The notes: generated by a model from the sequence alone, not told the origin. A stretch of 64,000 nucleotides of DNA from SZUA-320 sp963707875 (GCA_963707875.1 CAVPRU010000014.1:124001-188000); one strand, 5' to 3'. Shown: positions 35,374-45,255, counted from the stretch's first letter. Translations and numbers: made by a program.

Positions 35374-36348
35374 TCAGCGGACCGGCTGAGCCTTCCGTGC
35401 CCCCGCCCCCTTGACCGGGGCCCGAAGACTCTTCACGGCGGCTCCCGGCCACCGGTCTTCGATCAGCAGCAGCACCGGTGAGGCAATGAAGATCGAGGAG
35501 AAGGTGGCGGTGAAGACCGAGAAGAACATGACCAGCGCGAAGGGCCGGATCACCTCACCGGCAAAGATGGCCAGCGCGCCCAGAGTCACCAGGGTGGTCC
35601 CGTGGGTCAGGATGCTCCGCGGCAGGGTCTCGTTGATCGAGAGGTTGAGCACCTCCGACAGTCCCTTGCCCTTCACCTTGTGCAAGTTCTCACGCACTCG
35701 ATCGAAGATGATGATCGTGTCGTTCAGCGAGTAGCCGACCATGGAGAGGATCGCCGCCACCACCACCAGGCTGACCTCCAGATTCATGAAGGCGATGAAG
35801 CCGATGGTGGTCGCCAGATCGTGGGCGGTGGCCACCACGGCGGCCAGCCCGAAGCGCCACTCGAACCGGAAGGCGAGGTAGATCAGCACCGCGAAGAACG
35901 ACAGGAAGATGGCGACCAGCGCCTTCTGCCGGAGCTCGCCACCGACCTTCGGGCCGACCGCCTCCCTCGACTCGATGACATAGTTGCCCGCGCCCAGCAC
36001 CGCATCGAGCCCGACGGCAATCGCGGAAGCCGTCTCCTGGGTGTTGTCGGCATCGCTGCCTTCCTTCGCGGTCCGGGCCCGGATCACGTAGTCGGTCTGG
36101 CTCCCGAGGGACTGGATCTCGGCACCCCGGATCCCCTGCTGATCGAGGCCGGCCCGCAAGGCCACGACGTCCAGCGCCGCGGGAGTGGTGATGCGGACCA
36201 TGGTCCCGCCGGTGAACTCGACGCTGTAATTGAGGCCCCGGAGCCCCAGCGCGATGAGCCCGATGGCAAGCACGATCGCGGTGACGGTATACGCGATCCG
36301 GCGCACCCCGATGAAGTCGTAATTCGCGTGGGCGAAGAAGCGAACCAT
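35374..36348 (-). CDS. secF: Protein translocase subunit SecF
   Basis: A 324-residue inner-membrane protein with six membrane segments: first near FIGVRRIAYTVTAIVLAIGL, then the periplasmic domain starting GLNYSVEFTGGTMV, then five segments. The family motif is FDRVRENL after SLNDTIIIF. With SecD it uses the proton gradient to complete protein export through SecYEG. Starts 1 bp after secD. Confidence 0.95.
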   Translation of the reverse strand: MVRFFAHANYDFIGVRRIAYTVTAIVLAIGLIALGLRGLNYSVEFTGGTMVRITTPAALDVVALRAGLDQQGIRGAEIQSLGSQTDYVIRARTAKEGSDADNTQETASAIAVGLDAVLGAGNYVIESREAVGPKVGGELRQKALVAIFLSFFAVLIYLAFRFEWRFGLAAVVATAHDLATTIGFIAFMNLEVSLVVVAAILSMVGYSLNDTIIIFDRVRENLHKVKGKGLSEVLNLSINETLPRSILTHGTTLVTLGALAIFAGEVIRPFALVMFFSVFTATFSSIFIASPVLLLIEDRWPGAAVKSLRAPVKGAGARKAQPVR

Positions 36349-36349
36349 A

Positions 36350-37972
36350 TCAGATACTCAGCGTTTCCAGCGCCGGACGGCGCTGCAGCCAGAGAAGGAA
36401 GAAGGTCCGGGTCACGAAGATCGCGGTGATCATCGAGGCCACGATACCCATGATCAGGGTGATGGCGAAGCCCTTGACCGGCCCGGTCCCGAACTGGAAC
36501 AGGAACAGGGCGGTGATGGCGGTACTGACGTTGGAGTCGATGATGGCCGACATCGCGTGCTTGAACCCTTCGTCCACGGCCAGTCGGACCGTCTTGCCGA
36601 GGATCAGCTCCTCCCGGATCCGTTCGAAGATCAGCACGTTGGCGTCGACCGCGATCCCGACCGACAGCACCAGACCGGCGAGGCCGGGCAGAGTGAGGGT
36701 GGCCTCGAGCATGGCCAGTCCACCCAGGGCGAACAGGATATAGAGCCCGAGCCCGGCCACCGCGAGCACCCCGGCCATCCGGTAGTAGCCGACCATGATC
36801 GAGATGACGAGCAGGGTGCCGACCAGGCCGGCCGTGATCCCCTGGCGAATGGAGTCGCGGCCCAGGCTGGGACCGACCTGAAACTCCTCCACGATCTTGA
36901 GGGGCACCGGCAGCGAGCCCGCCTTGAGGGTCAGCGCCAGGTCCTGGGCCTCCTGAAGGCTCCGATTGGTGAGGGTGATCTGCCCCCGAGCATCGATCCG
37001 GCTCTGAATGATCGGTGGCTGGCCCTGCACGAAGTCATCGAGCACGATGGCCATGTGATCGCCGACGTGCCGTCCGGTTTCCGCCCCGAACTTGCGGGCC
37101 CCGGCCCGATTCAGCTCGAAGATGACGATTGGTCCGTTGCTGATCGGGTCGAGCTGGGCGGACGCGTTGATCAGGCTGGCCCCCGTGATAATCGGCCGAT
37201 CCTCCAGCGCGTACAACGATCGATAGCTCTCCACCCCGAGGCTGACGGGGGCATTGGCCCACCGCAGCTCCACGCTGCGGGGCAACAGCTGCTGGATCTC
37301 CTGGAGGCTCAGCATGCTGTCCACCCTGGGATACGCCGACTCCAGCACCAGGTACTCCCCCGGCAGCTGGCCGCTGGCCACCACCAGGGCGGAGAGGATT
37401 GCCGGCCCGGTGTCCACCTTGCTGCTGTCACCGGCGGTGCTGTCGCTTCCGAGGAGTTGCTCGACGGCCGACGGAGCCTGCCGGCTGCCCTCGCCGCCCT
37501 GGACGCCCAGACCCCGCAGGACCCGGTCGATCGCCGGCATTGCGTTGTCCAGAGCCTGGGTCTTGTCGGTAATCCGGAATTCGAGGAAGGCGCTTTTCTG
37601 AACGATGGCCTTGGCCCGTCCCGGATCGGTCAGGCCGGCCAGTTCGACCACGATCCTTGAGCTGCCCGACTTCTGGACGACCGGCTCGGCCACGCCAAAC
37701 TCATCGATGCGCTTTCGGAGTACGGTCAGCGCCAGGTCGATGTCGTTCTCGACGTTGGTAGAGACTCGTTTCTCCTGGTCGAGCTCCAGCCCGAGGTGCA
37801 TCCCCCCTCGGAGGTCGAGCCCCAGTTTCAGGGGTACCCGGGTGACCCGGACGTCGCGCATCACGCCGTCCTCGCCCCGTTCCCGGGTCGTCTGATCCCG
37901 GGGAAAGAGGTGGAAGATCGAGAGGGCAACCAGTGCCCCGATGCCCAGCAGTCGTTTGGTGATCGGTGCCAT
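36350..37972 (-). CDS. secD: Protein translocase subunit SecD
   Basis: 540 residues from ATG 37972 (MAPITKRLLGIGALVAL). It has a first membrane segment, a periplasmic P1 domain beginning LGLDLRGGMHLGLEL, and five C-terminal segments including GIAVDANVLIFERIREEL. The open frame to 38254 overlaps ribF and is not the start. ribF ends 2 bp upstream. Confidence 0.95.
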   Translation of the reverse strand: MAPITKRLLGIGALVALSIFHLFPRDQTTRERGEDGVMRDVRVTRVPLKLGLDLRGGMHLGLELDQEKRVSTNVENDIDLALTVLRKRIDEFGVAEPVVQKSGSSRIVVELAGLTDPGRAKAIVQKSAFLEFRITDKTQALDNAMPAIDRVLRGLGVQGGEGSRQAPSAVEQLLGSDSTAGDSSKVDTGPAILSALVVASGQLPGEYLVLESAYPRVDSMLSLQEIQQLLPRSVELRWANAPVSLGVESYRSLYALEDRPIITGASLINASAQLDPISNGPIVIFELNRAGARKFGAETGRHVGDHMAIVLDDFVQGQPPIIQSRIDARGQITLTNRSLQEAQDLALTLKAGSLPVPLKIVEEFQVGPSLGRDSIRQGITAGLVGTLLVISIMVGYYRMAGVLAVAGLGLYILFALGGLAMLEATLTLPGLAGLVLSVGIAVDANVLIFERIREELILGKTVRLAVDEGFKHAMSAIIDSNVSTAITALFLFQFGTGPVKGFAITLIMGIVASMITAIFVTRTFFLLWLQRRPALETLSI

Positions 37973-37974
37973 CG

Positions 37975-38916
37975 TCAGTCGTCCCCAGGTATCCCCTCGG
38001 GCCGCGGGCTGGTGCGGAGGATCTCCTCCGCCCGAGCGCGGTCGTTGAACAATTGTCGCTGGAGCGCCTGGAGGGATGCAAACCTCCGGATGCCGCGCAG
38101 CCGCTGTACCCATTCCACCCGCACCGGCGCCCCATACAGGTCTGGCTCGACGCCAAACAGGTGCACTTCCACGGTCTGACCGGTCTCCCCCACGGTGGGA
38201 CGCGGGCCCTGATTCAGCATCCCGCCGACCCGGCCACCGGCCCACTCGACCCACACCCCGTAGACCCCGTCCGGCGGGAGCAGCTTCCGGGAGGGCACCG
38301 CCAGGTTGGCGGTCGGCACCCCGATGGTCCTTCCCCGCCCGGCCCCCGGAACGACTACGGCGGAGAGCCGGTACGGTCGGCCGAGGAGGCGGGCGGCCAG
38401 CTCCAGCTGGCCCCGTGTCACCGCCTCCCGGATCCGGGTACTCGACACCAACCCCACCACCGGATCCACCACCGGCGGCACCACGTCCACCGTGAAGCCC
38501 AACTCGGCGCCCAGCCGGTTCAGCAGCGCCGCGTCCCCCTGACGCCCCCGGCCGAAGCCGTGGTCCTCGCCGATGACCAATTCCCGCATGCCCAACCGCG
38601 CCAGCAGAATATCCCGCACAAACTGCCCGGGTGGCAGAGTCCTGAGCCCCTCATCGAACTGCAGGAGGACCGCCCGATGGAGGCCGGTCTCCGCCAGGAT
38701 TTCCCGACGCTCCACGTCGGTCGTCAACCGCCTGGGCGCCGTCGCCGGGTTGACCACTTCCATCGGGTGTGGTTCAAAGGTCACCAGCACGCTCTGGCGT
38801 CCGGTGACCGCCGCCCGCCGAGTGATCTCACGCAGCACCGCAAGATGTCCCCGGTGCACCCCGTCGAAGGAGCCCACGGTGACCACCGTTTCGGCCGCTC
38901 CCGTCGGCTCGGTCAC
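37975..38916 (-). CDS. ribF: Bifunctional riboflavin kinase / FAD synthetase
   Basis: 313 residues. The N-terminal FAD-synthetase domain shows VTVGSFDGVHRGHLAVL, VTFEPHP and VVGLVSSTRIREAVTRG. The C-terminal kinase domain has GRGRTIGVPTANL and PPDGVYGVW. It makes FMN and FAD from riboflavin. GTG 38916 overlaps the truB stop (GTGA), so I prefer it to the in-frame start at 38946. The truB-ribF order is widely conserved. Confidence 0.94.
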   Translation of the reverse strand: MTEPTGAAETVVTVGSFDGVHRGHLAVLREITRRAAVTGRQSVLVTFEPHPMEVVNPATAPRRLTTDVERREILAETGLHRAVLLQFDEGLRTLPPGQFVRDILLARLGMRELVIGEDHGFGRGRQGDAALLNRLGAELGFTVDVVPPVVDPVVGLVSSTRIREAVTRGQLELAARLLGRPYRLSAVVVPGAGRGRTIGVPTANLAVPSRKLLPPDGVYGVWVEWAGGRVGGMLNQGPRPTVGETGQTVEVHLFGVEPDLYGAPVRVEWVQRLRGIRRFASLQALQRQLFNDRARAEEILRTSPRPEGIPGDD

Positions 38917-39752
38917 AGCGGCTCCAGCACCAGCCGCGGACGCCACCGGTCACCCTGCCCTTCACCCACGGCCACGAGTCGCCCCTCCCACATCAGGCCT
39001 ACCTCGCCGGCGGCCTGCGCCCGGAAAACCGCCCGCCCGTGGCCGACATCCTGCCGCTCCTCCGCCGTCAACTGGAGCCTCGGCAGATCCGGCACCAGGC
39101 TCTCCGGCAGGAGCGGCACCACACCGGGGCGGAGGGCCTCCAGCGGGGTCGCCTGCTCCACCCGGTGGGGGCCGATCGCCGTGCGGCGCAGCGAACGCAG
39201 GTGCCCTCCCAACCCGAGCCGCTCCCCGATGTCCCGCCCCAGGGCCCGGATATAGGTCCCCGTCGACACGTCCGCCTCGAAGGTCAGGATCGGCGGATTC
39301 CAGTCGGTTGCCTCCAGCCGGTACACCGTCACCAGCGTCTCCGGCAACTGCACCGGTTGGCCCGAGCGGGCCAGACGGTAGGCCCGCCGGCCATCAACCC
39401 GCCGGGCACTGAAGGCCGGCGGCCGCTGCTGCCGTACTCCCCGGAACTGGTCCAGGACCGCCTCCACCGCCTGTTGATCGGGCCAGGCCACAGGAGTCTG
39501 TCCCCCCGTGACCCTCCCCTCCGCGTCGTCGGTGTCGGTCGTCACCCCGATCACCGTCTCGGCGCGGTAGCACTTGGGATACCGCTTCACCAACCGCGCC
39601 ATTCTCGTCGCCGGACCGACCATCAGGATGAGCAGGCCCGTCGCAAACGGATCGAGGGTTCCCGCATGGCCCACCGCCCTGGTCCCCAAGGCCCGCCGGG
39701 CGGCGGCCACCACATCGTGCGAGGTCGGTCCGGCTGGCTTGTCCACCGGCAA
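38913..39752 (-). CDS. truB: tRNA pseudouridine-55 synthase
   Basis: 279 residues; makes pseudouridine 55 in the T arm of tRNAs. It has the family start LPVDKPAGPTSHDVV, the catalytic Asp block VGHAGTLDPFATGLL and the later ALGRDIGERLGLGGHL region. TTG at 39752 is the likely start codon. It follows rbfA by 8 bp, as in many nusA-infB operons. Confidence 0.94.
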   Translation of the reverse strand: MPVDKPAGPTSHDVVAAARRALGTRAVGHAGTLDPFATGLLILMVGPATRMARLVKRYPKCYRAETVIGVTTDTDDAEGRVTGGQTPVAWPDQQAVEAVLDQFRGVRQQRPPAFSARRVDGRRAYRLARSGQPVQLPETLVTVYRLEATDWNPPILTFEADVSTGTYIRALGRDIGERLGLGGHLRSLRRTAIGPHRVEQATPLEALRPGVVPLLPESLVPDLPRLQLTAEERQDVGHGRAVFRAQAAGEVGLMWEGRLVAVGEGQGDRWRPRLVLEPL

Positions 39753-39760
39753 CCAGCCGA

Positions 39761-40117
39761 TCAGACCTCATCTCCTTGTCGGAGGGACGCCAGCAACTGG
39801 TCAATCCGGGCGGCGTGCTCCTGACCCCGGTCGAGCTCGAAGACAATTTCCGGCGCCACCCGGGTGGTCAGCACCTTGGCCACCTTGGTGCGGAGGAATC
39901 CCGCCGCACTGCGGAGGCCCTCCATGACCTGGTCCGCATCCACCCCGTCGCCGGTAATCACCCGGACCCGGGCCCGGGACAGGTCCGGGGTAACCGTCAC
40001 GGCGGTAATGGTGACCCGGCCGACCCGGGGATCGCGGATTTCCTGGATCAACGCTTCGCCGAGCACCTGCCGCACCGTCTCGGCGACCTGACCACTCCGG
40101 TGGGTGTTCTTCTTCAT
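39761..40117 (-). CDS. rbfA: Ribosome-binding factor A
   Basis: 118 residues from ATG 40117 (MKKNTHRSGQVAETVRQVLG). It binds the 30S subunit and aids 16S 5' end maturation and cold adaptation. Core motif: LIQEIRDPRVGRVTITAVTV; the KH-like fold follows. The ATG at 40147 would lie inside infB. It starts 4 bp after infB. Confidence 0.93.
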   Translation of the reverse strand: MKKNTHRSGQVAETVRQVLGEALIQEIRDPRVGRVTITAVTVTPDLSRARVRVITGDGVDADQVMEGLRSAAGFLRTKVAKVLTTRVAPEIVFELDRGQEHAARIDQLLASLRQGDEV

Positions 40118-40121
40118 CCGG

Positions 40122-42839
40122 CTACTCCCCTTCAGCCGCCACGTCACCGAGTGTCCGGCGGACTTCCTCGACCTTGAAGGCCTCGATCCGATCGCCCACC
40201 TTCAGGTCGTTGTAGTTCTCGACTCCGATCCCGCACTCAAGACCTTCGCGGACTTCCTTGACGTCGTCCTTGAACCGCTTGAGGCTGCTGAGTCCGCCGG
40301 CGTACACCGCGACGCCATCCCGAACCACGCGGACCTTGGCGGTCCGGGTGATGGTTCCCTCGCGCACGGTACAACCGGCGATGGTCCCCACCCGGGAGAT
40401 CTTGAAGATTTCGAGCACCTCGGCCTCGCCCAGCACGACCTCCTTCTGGGTCGGCTTGAGCATGCCTTCGAGCGCCAGCCGCATCTCATCCACCGCTTCG
40501 TAGATGACCCGATAGGTCCGGACGTCCACCGACTCCCGCTCGGCCGCCGCCCGCGCATTGGCGTCGGGGCGAACATGGAACCCGAGGATGATGGCCCCCG
40601 ACGCCTTGGCCAGGAGCACGTCGCTCTCGGTGATGGCGCCGACGCCCCGGTGGATGACATCGACCCGCACTTCCGCGGTGCTGAGCTGGCCCAGGGCATC
40701 GGCCAGCGCTTCCGCCGGACCGCCCTGGTCGGCTTTGATGATGATGGCCAGGTTGCTGATCTCGCCGGCCTGGAGGGCGCGGGAGATGTCCTCGAGAGTG
40801 CCGCCCCGCTGACTGCGGCGGTTCTGCGCCTCCCGCTCGAGCCGCTGCCGCTTTTGGGCGATCTCTCGCGCCTGGCCCGCGTCGGCCACCACCATGAAGG
40901 TGTCACCGGCGGAGGGGACGCCCTCAAACCCGAGGACCTGGACGGGCACCGACGGGCCGGCGGACTTGACCGTGTTGCCCCGTTCGTCAAACAGCGCCCG
41001 GACCCGCCCGGAAAACTTGCCGCAGATGAAATTGTCGCCAGCGACCAGGGTCCCTCGCCGGACCAGCACGGTGGCCAGGGGGCCCTTGCCGGGATCGAGG
41101 GTGGCCTCGAGGACCGCGCCCTGCGCCGCCCCCACCGGGCTGGCCTTGAGGTCGAGGATCTCGGCCTGGAGGAGCACCTGCTCCAGCAGCTGGGGAACCC
41201 CCTTGCCGGTCTTGGCCGACAGCTCGACGCAGAGCACCTGTCCGCCGAACTCCTCCAGCACCACGTTGTGCTGGAGCAGGTCCTGCTTGACCTTGGGGAT
41301 GTTGGCGGAAGGCAGATCCACCTTGTTGATGGCGACCACCATGGGCACCCCGGCGTTCTTGGCGTGGCTGATGGCCTCGATCGTCTGGGGCATTACCTGG
41401 TCGTCGGCCGCGATCACCAGCACCACGATATCCGTGACCTGGGCCCCGCGGGCCCGCATCGCGGTGAAGGCTTCGTGACCAGGGGTATCCAGGAAGGTGA
41501 GGACCTTGCCATCCGCCACTTCGACATTGTACGCGCCGATGTGCTGGGTGATGCCCCCGGCCTCACCGGCGACGATATTGGCCTTCCGGATGAAGTCGAG
41601 CAGTGAGGTCTTGCCGTGGTCGACGTGGCCCATGATGGTCACCACCGGCGGCCGGGGCTCCGGAGTGCCCTCCTCCTCCACGACGACGTCGGCCACATCG
41701 GCCATGTACTCGTCTTCCCGGACCGCCTCGAACCCGAACGCCCCGGCAATCAACTCGATCTGGTCGAAGTCGAGCCGCTGGTTCATGGTCACCATCAGGC
41801 CCAGTTCCTTGAAAGCGAACTGGACGATCTGGCTGGGGGACACCTTCATGATATCGGCCAGCTCCGAGACCGAGATGAACTCGTTCACCCGGATCCGGGT
41901 CTTCTCCCGCTCCCGCTCTTCGGCCGCGAGGCCGGCCATCATGTCCCGATACGACGGATCGTCGGACCGTCCCCGCTTGCGCCCACCACCACCACGAATG
42001 CCGGCGAGGGTCTTGAGGATGTTGGCCTGCACCACATCCTGGTCCACGTCAGGCCGACGGTTGCGGCGTCCCTTCTTGCGGGCTCCGCCGGCGCCGCCCC
42101 CACCACCGGGCTTCGGCGCCTCGGTCGGACGGGAACTCGGGGGCGATGCCCCGGGCCGTCCGCCTCGCGGCGGGGCCGGACTGGCGGAACTGAAGACCGG
42201 CCGGGGCCCGCCCTCGGGACGACGAACCCGCGGCGGAATGAACGGCGGCTTGGCCGCTGGAGGCGCGGCGCTTCTGGCGCTGGGGAGCGGAGTGGTCGGT
42301 GGGGTGGCCGCCACGGCTGGCTTGGACTTGGGCTCTGCCGGCGCCGGCTCGGGGACGGAGGCTTCAAGGCTCGCGGCCTCGGGCTCGTCCTTGAACAGCA
42401 CCCGGGCCCGCTCCTGAATGGTCGGCATCGGCTCGCCCGACTTGGGCTCCGGCACCTCGAAGGCGATCTGGCTCCGCTCCTTCTCGAACACCAGAGCCTC
42501 TTCGGCGGCCTGGGCGGCCTCGGCCTGCGCCACCGCCTCGGCTTCGGCCACTTCGGCGGCCGTCCGGCGGCGCCGGGTCGGGCGCGCAGCCACCGGAGCA
42601 ACCTCCGGTGGTGCCTCCGCTTCCGCCTTCTTCCGCCGGGCGGCCTTGGCCTTCTTCGGGGGCGCCGCGGCGCGGCGCTTTTCCCGCTCCCAGCGCACCC
42701 GGACGGCAGCGACCTGCCCGTCGTCCAGCGACGAGGTCGCGCCACGGGCGGTGACGCCCATCTCGCGGAGCACGGGCAGCAATTCCGCCGAGGGAACGCC
42801 GAATTCCTTGGCCAGGTCCTGCACCTTGGTCTTGACCAC
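40122..42839 (-). CDS. infB: Translation initiation factor IF-2
   Basis: A 905-residue GTPase that places initiator tRNA on the ribosome. The first 55 residues are an IF2_N module (VQDLAKEFGVPSAELLPVLR); a long Ala/Pro/Glu/Arg linker and a second IF2_N-like part follow. The GTPase core has GHVDHGKTS, DTPGHEAF and NKVDLP, and the C-terminal domains complete the factor. GTG start at 42839 directly abuts the ylxQ-like stop. The linker is low-complexity and may vary between strains. Confidence 0.97.
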   Translation of the reverse strand: MVKTKVQDLAKEFGVPSAELLPVLREMGVTARGATSSLDDGQVAAVRVRWEREKRRAAAPPKKAKAARRKKAEAEAPPEVAPVAARPTRRRRTAAEVAEAEAVAQAEAAQAAEEALVFEKERSQIAFEVPEPKSGEPMPTIQERARVLFKDEPEAASLEASVPEPAPAEPKSKPAVAATPPTTPLPSARSAAPPAAKPPFIPPRVRRPEGGPRPVFSSASPAPPRGGRPGASPPSSRPTEAPKPGGGGGAGGARKKGRRNRRPDVDQDVVQANILKTLAGIRGGGGRKRGRSDDPSYRDMMAGLAAEEREREKTRIRVNEFISVSELADIMKVSPSQIVQFAFKELGLMVTMNQRLDFDQIELIAGAFGFEAVREDEYMADVADVVVEEEGTPEPRPPVVTIMGHVDHGKTSLLDFIRKANIVAGEAGGITQHIGAYNVEVADGKVLTFLDTPGHEAFTAMRARGAQVTDIVVLVIAADDQVMPQTIEAISHAKNAGVPMVVAINKVDLPSANIPKVKQDLLQHNVVLEEFGGQVLCVELSAKTGKGVPQLLEQVLLQAEILDLKASPVGAAQGAVLEATLDPGKGPLATVLVRRGTLVAGDNFICGKFSGRVRALFDERGNTVKSAGPSVPVQVLGFEGVPSAGDTFMVVADAGQAREIAQKRQRLEREAQNRRSQRGGTLEDISRALQAGEISNLAIIIKADQGGPAEALADALGQLSTAEVRVDVIHRGVGAITESDVLLAKASGAIILGFHVRPDANARAAAERESVDVRTYRVIYEAVDEMRLALEGMLKPTQKEVVLGEAEVLEIFKISRVGTIAGCTVREGTITRTAKVRVVRDGVAVYAGGLSSLKRFKDDVKEVREGLECGIGVENYNDLKVGDRIEAFKVEEVRRTLGDVAAEGE

Positions 42840-43160
42840 TCAGTCTCCTCCGTCTGACCCTGTCGCGGCGGCGCGGACAATGCCTTGCGCCAGACCGTCG
42901 TCCACTATCCCAACCACCATCACCGGCGGCCGACCCAGTGCCTGCCCCATGGCGTCGGCCACCGGTCCTGTCACCATCCGGATTCCACGACCCTGCGCCA
43001 GTCGGACGACCTTTTCGATCGCCCTTGGCGAGATATCGCTCGCGGTCACCAAACACCGGCAGCGCCCGCGCTGCAGCGCCGCCCGGACCGCGTCCACCCC
43101 AATCACCACCGCGCCGGCCCGCGCCCCAAGGCCCAGCAGGCCGAGGAGCCCGCCGCTCAT
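42840..43160 (-). CDS. L7Ae/YlxQ-like RNA-binding protein
   Basis: 106 residues of the L7Ae/L30e fold: LLGLGARAGAVVIGVDAVRA, then LVTASDISPRAIEKVVRLAQ, where the family has a conserved Asn/Asp loop. YlxQ proteins sit between nusA and infB in many bacteria and are thought to bind RNA. Its ATG overlaps the nusA stop (ATGA). The usual ylxR partner is absent. Confidence 0.85.
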   Translation of the reverse strand: MSGGLLGLLGLGARAGAVVIGVDAVRAALQRGRCRCLVTASDISPRAIEKVVRLAQGRGIRMVTGPVADAMGQALGRPPVMVVGIVDDGLAQGIVRAAATGSDGGD

Positions 43161-44548
43161 GCCGGCTGGGCGTCCTCCGGGCCGGTCGCCACTGGGGGAG
43201 CCCCTTCAGCCACGGCGGGGGCCGACGCGGGCAGCTCCGCCTCATCGACCTCCGCCGGCCCGACCAGCTCGGCCAGGAAGCCGAGAAGCTCGTTCGCCAG
43301 GGGTTCCGTCATCCCGGCGATCTTGAGCATGTCCTCCCGCTCCAGATCCAGGACATCATTGAGCACCTTCAGCTTGGCCGCGGCCAGCGCCGCCACCAGT
43401 TCCGTCGAGAGCCCTTCCATCTCGGCCAGGGGGACCTGGCTGACCACATCCTCCTCGGCCAGCGGGGGCAAGGCGAACAGCGGACCTTCCCCGCCCCGAT
43501 CCAGCCACTCCCGGCTGGAGTAGAGGTCGATCTTCCAGCCGGTCAGTTCGGAAGCGAGCCGTACGTTCTGGCCGTTCCGTCCAATGGCCAGCGAGAGCTG
43601 GTCCTCGTCGACCACTGCCTGAATCGTCTTGCTGACCGGATCGGAGAAGACCTTTGCTACCCGGGCCGGCGCGAGCGCCAGCCGGGCAAATCGCTCGGGA
43701 TCCGGTGACCACGGCACAATGTCGATCCGCTCACCACTCAACTCATTCACGACCGCCTGGACCCGGGAGCCCTTGAGGCCGACGCAGGCCCCGACCGGAT
43801 CGATCGCATCGTCCCGGCTGATGACCGCCACCTTGGTCCGGCTGCCGACTTCGCGAGCGATCCCCCGAATCTCCACGATGTCCTGGGCGATCTCCGGGAC
43901 CTCGAGCCGGAACAGCGCGGCCACGAACCCCGGGTCAGCCCGGGAGAGGATCAGCCGGGGCCCCTTCGGGGTCTCTTCCAGTCGCTTGAGGACGGCCCGA
44001 ATCGTGTCCCCCTGGTGGAAATGCTCCCGGTGATTCTGTTCGCGATAGGGGATGATGGCTTCGGCCTCGCGGAACTTGGCCAGCATCAGCACCAGCTTGC
44101 CGCGTTCGATCTGCTGGATCTCGCCGGACAGCAGCTCTCCGACTTTGTCGCCGAACTCGTCCCGGATCTTGGTCCGCTCGCCCTCCCGGACCCGCTGGAT
44201 GATCCGCTGCTTGGCGGCCTGAACGGCCAGCCGCCCGAACTCATGGAACGGGACATCCTCCTCCAGCACGTCGCCGACCGCAAAGTCGGGGTCGATGAAC
44301 TGGGCCTCTTCAACGGTAACCTGCCAGGAGGGGTCTTCGACCTCCTCCACGACATGGCGCAGCCTGACCACGCGGAGGATGCCCTGGAGCTCGTCCACCG
44401 TCAGCTCGAACTTGACGCCAGCCCCGAACTTCCGGGCCAGTGCCGCCTGAATCCCATCGGTCAGCAGGGCCAACAACTCGTTGCGCTCCAGCTGCTTGGC
44501 CTGGGTCAGTTCGCGAAAGGCGGCCAGCATCTCCGCGGATCCTGCCAT
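43157..44548 (-). CDS. nusA: Transcription termination/antitermination factor NusA
   Basis: 463 residues from ATG 44548 with GGAG upstream. Domains in order: RNA-polymerase-binding N-terminal domain, S1 domain (about 130-200; GELLSGEIQQIERGKLVLML), two KH domains (ACVGLKGSRVQAVVNEL, then AIGRNGQNVRLASELTGW), and a C-terminal helical AR2-like repeat. It works with the boxA sites of the rRNA operon in this window. It heads the nusA-ylxQ-infB-rbfA-truB-ribF-secD-secF run. Confidence 0.96.
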   Translation of the reverse strand: MAGSAEMLAAFRELTQAKQLERNELLALLTDGIQAALARKFGAGVKFELTVDELQGILRVVRLRHVVEEVEDPSWQVTVEEAQFIDPDFAVGDVLEEDVPFHEFGRLAVQAAKQRIIQRVREGERTKIRDEFGDKVGELLSGEIQQIERGKLVLMLAKFREAEAIIPYREQNHREHFHQGDTIRAVLKRLEETPKGPRLILSRADPGFVAALFRLEVPEIAQDIVEIRGIAREVGSRTKVAVISRDDAIDPVGACVGLKGSRVQAVVNELSGERIDIVPWSPDPERFARLALAPARVAKVFSDPVSKTIQAVVDEDQLSLAIGRNGQNVRLASELTGWKIDLYSSREWLDRGGEGPLFALPPLAEEDVVSQVPLAEMEGLSTELVAALAAAKLKVLNDVLDLEREDMLKIAGMTEPLANELLGFLAELVGPAEVDEAELPASAPAVAEGAPPVATGPEDAQPA

Positions 44549-44851
44549 GGGGTCTCCTATGACCTGGTCCCGAGAGGCTAACCCTCCGGGATATCGTGTG
44601 TTACCCGCGCAGGTCCGGCTGGGAACAACCGGCGGTCGTCTCCGACCGGTGGCGTGGGTCGAGCGCTGCCACAAGAAGCCGGAAGCGGCTGGGGACGGCG
44701 GGCGCACAGGCCCCCCTATGGGGCCAAAAAAAATGTGGGGGAACCCCCCACATCCAACAGTACAGCAAGAACTTGGTTCCCCTGGAACAACGCAAATCTA
44801 CCCCCGCCCCAACAGACCGTCAACCCGGCCCCACTCCCTGAGGCAGGATCC
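44549..44851. other. Gap upstream of nusA
   Basis: 303 bp. It holds the terminator of the neighbouring lipoprotein gene (44726-44753) and the nusA leader with its RBS. No rimP-like gene is present here, although rimP usually precedes nusA. I could not find a convincing -35/-10 pair. Confidence 0.5.
44726..44753 (-). terminator. Strong Rho-independent terminator
   Basis: Minus strand ATGTGGGGG, 3-nt loop, CCCCCACAT, followed by eight T. It ends the lipoprotein transcript about 100 bp after its stop and isolates nusA. Confidence 0.92.
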
Positions 44852-45211
44852 CTAGTTCGGGATGTTGGAGACGGTGACGACCTGACTGGCGGTTCCACTG
44901 TTCCCGACCGCATCGAAGGCCTGGGCCTTGAGCGTCACCGGACCGTTGGACCCGGGAACGGTGTTCCACTGGGTGGTCCAGGGCCGGGTGGTGTCCTCGA
45001 AGAGGACCTGATTCCCGACGGAGAAGATGACCCTTACCACGGCGACGTCATCGGTCGCGTCGGCCGCGAACTCGACGATGCCGCTGACGATCGGTCCCGC
45101 GGGCGAGGTGATGATGATGGTGGGCGGGCCGGCATCGGTCAGCCCGATCCCGAGGCAACCCACGACCGCCACCGTTCCACCGGCCAGCAGCAAGGCAAGA
45201 CGCAATCGCAT
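44852..45211 (-). CDS. Small Ig-like domain lipoprotein
   Basis: 119 residues from ATG 45211, with AGGAGG 9 nt upstream. The signal ends in a lipobox-like VVGC (MRLRLALLLAGGTVAVVGCL). The rest is one bacterial Ig-like (Big_9 type) domain: GPIVSGIVEFAADATDDVAV, then VRVIFSVGNQVLFED and AQAFDAVGNSGTASQV. Probably on the outer membrane; binding partner unknown. The open frame reaching 45604 lies in pgeF and is not real. Confidence 0.8.
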   Translation of the reverse strand: MRLRLALLLAGGTVAVVGCLGIGLTDAGPPTIIITSPAGPIVSGIVEFAADATDDVAVVRVIFSVGNQVLFEDTTRPWTTQWNTVPGSNGPVTLKAQAFDAVGNSGTASQVVTVSNIPN

Positions 45212-45255
45212 CGCTCCATCCTCCTGAGGGGGCCCCGCTTCGCAGAGGGGGAACC

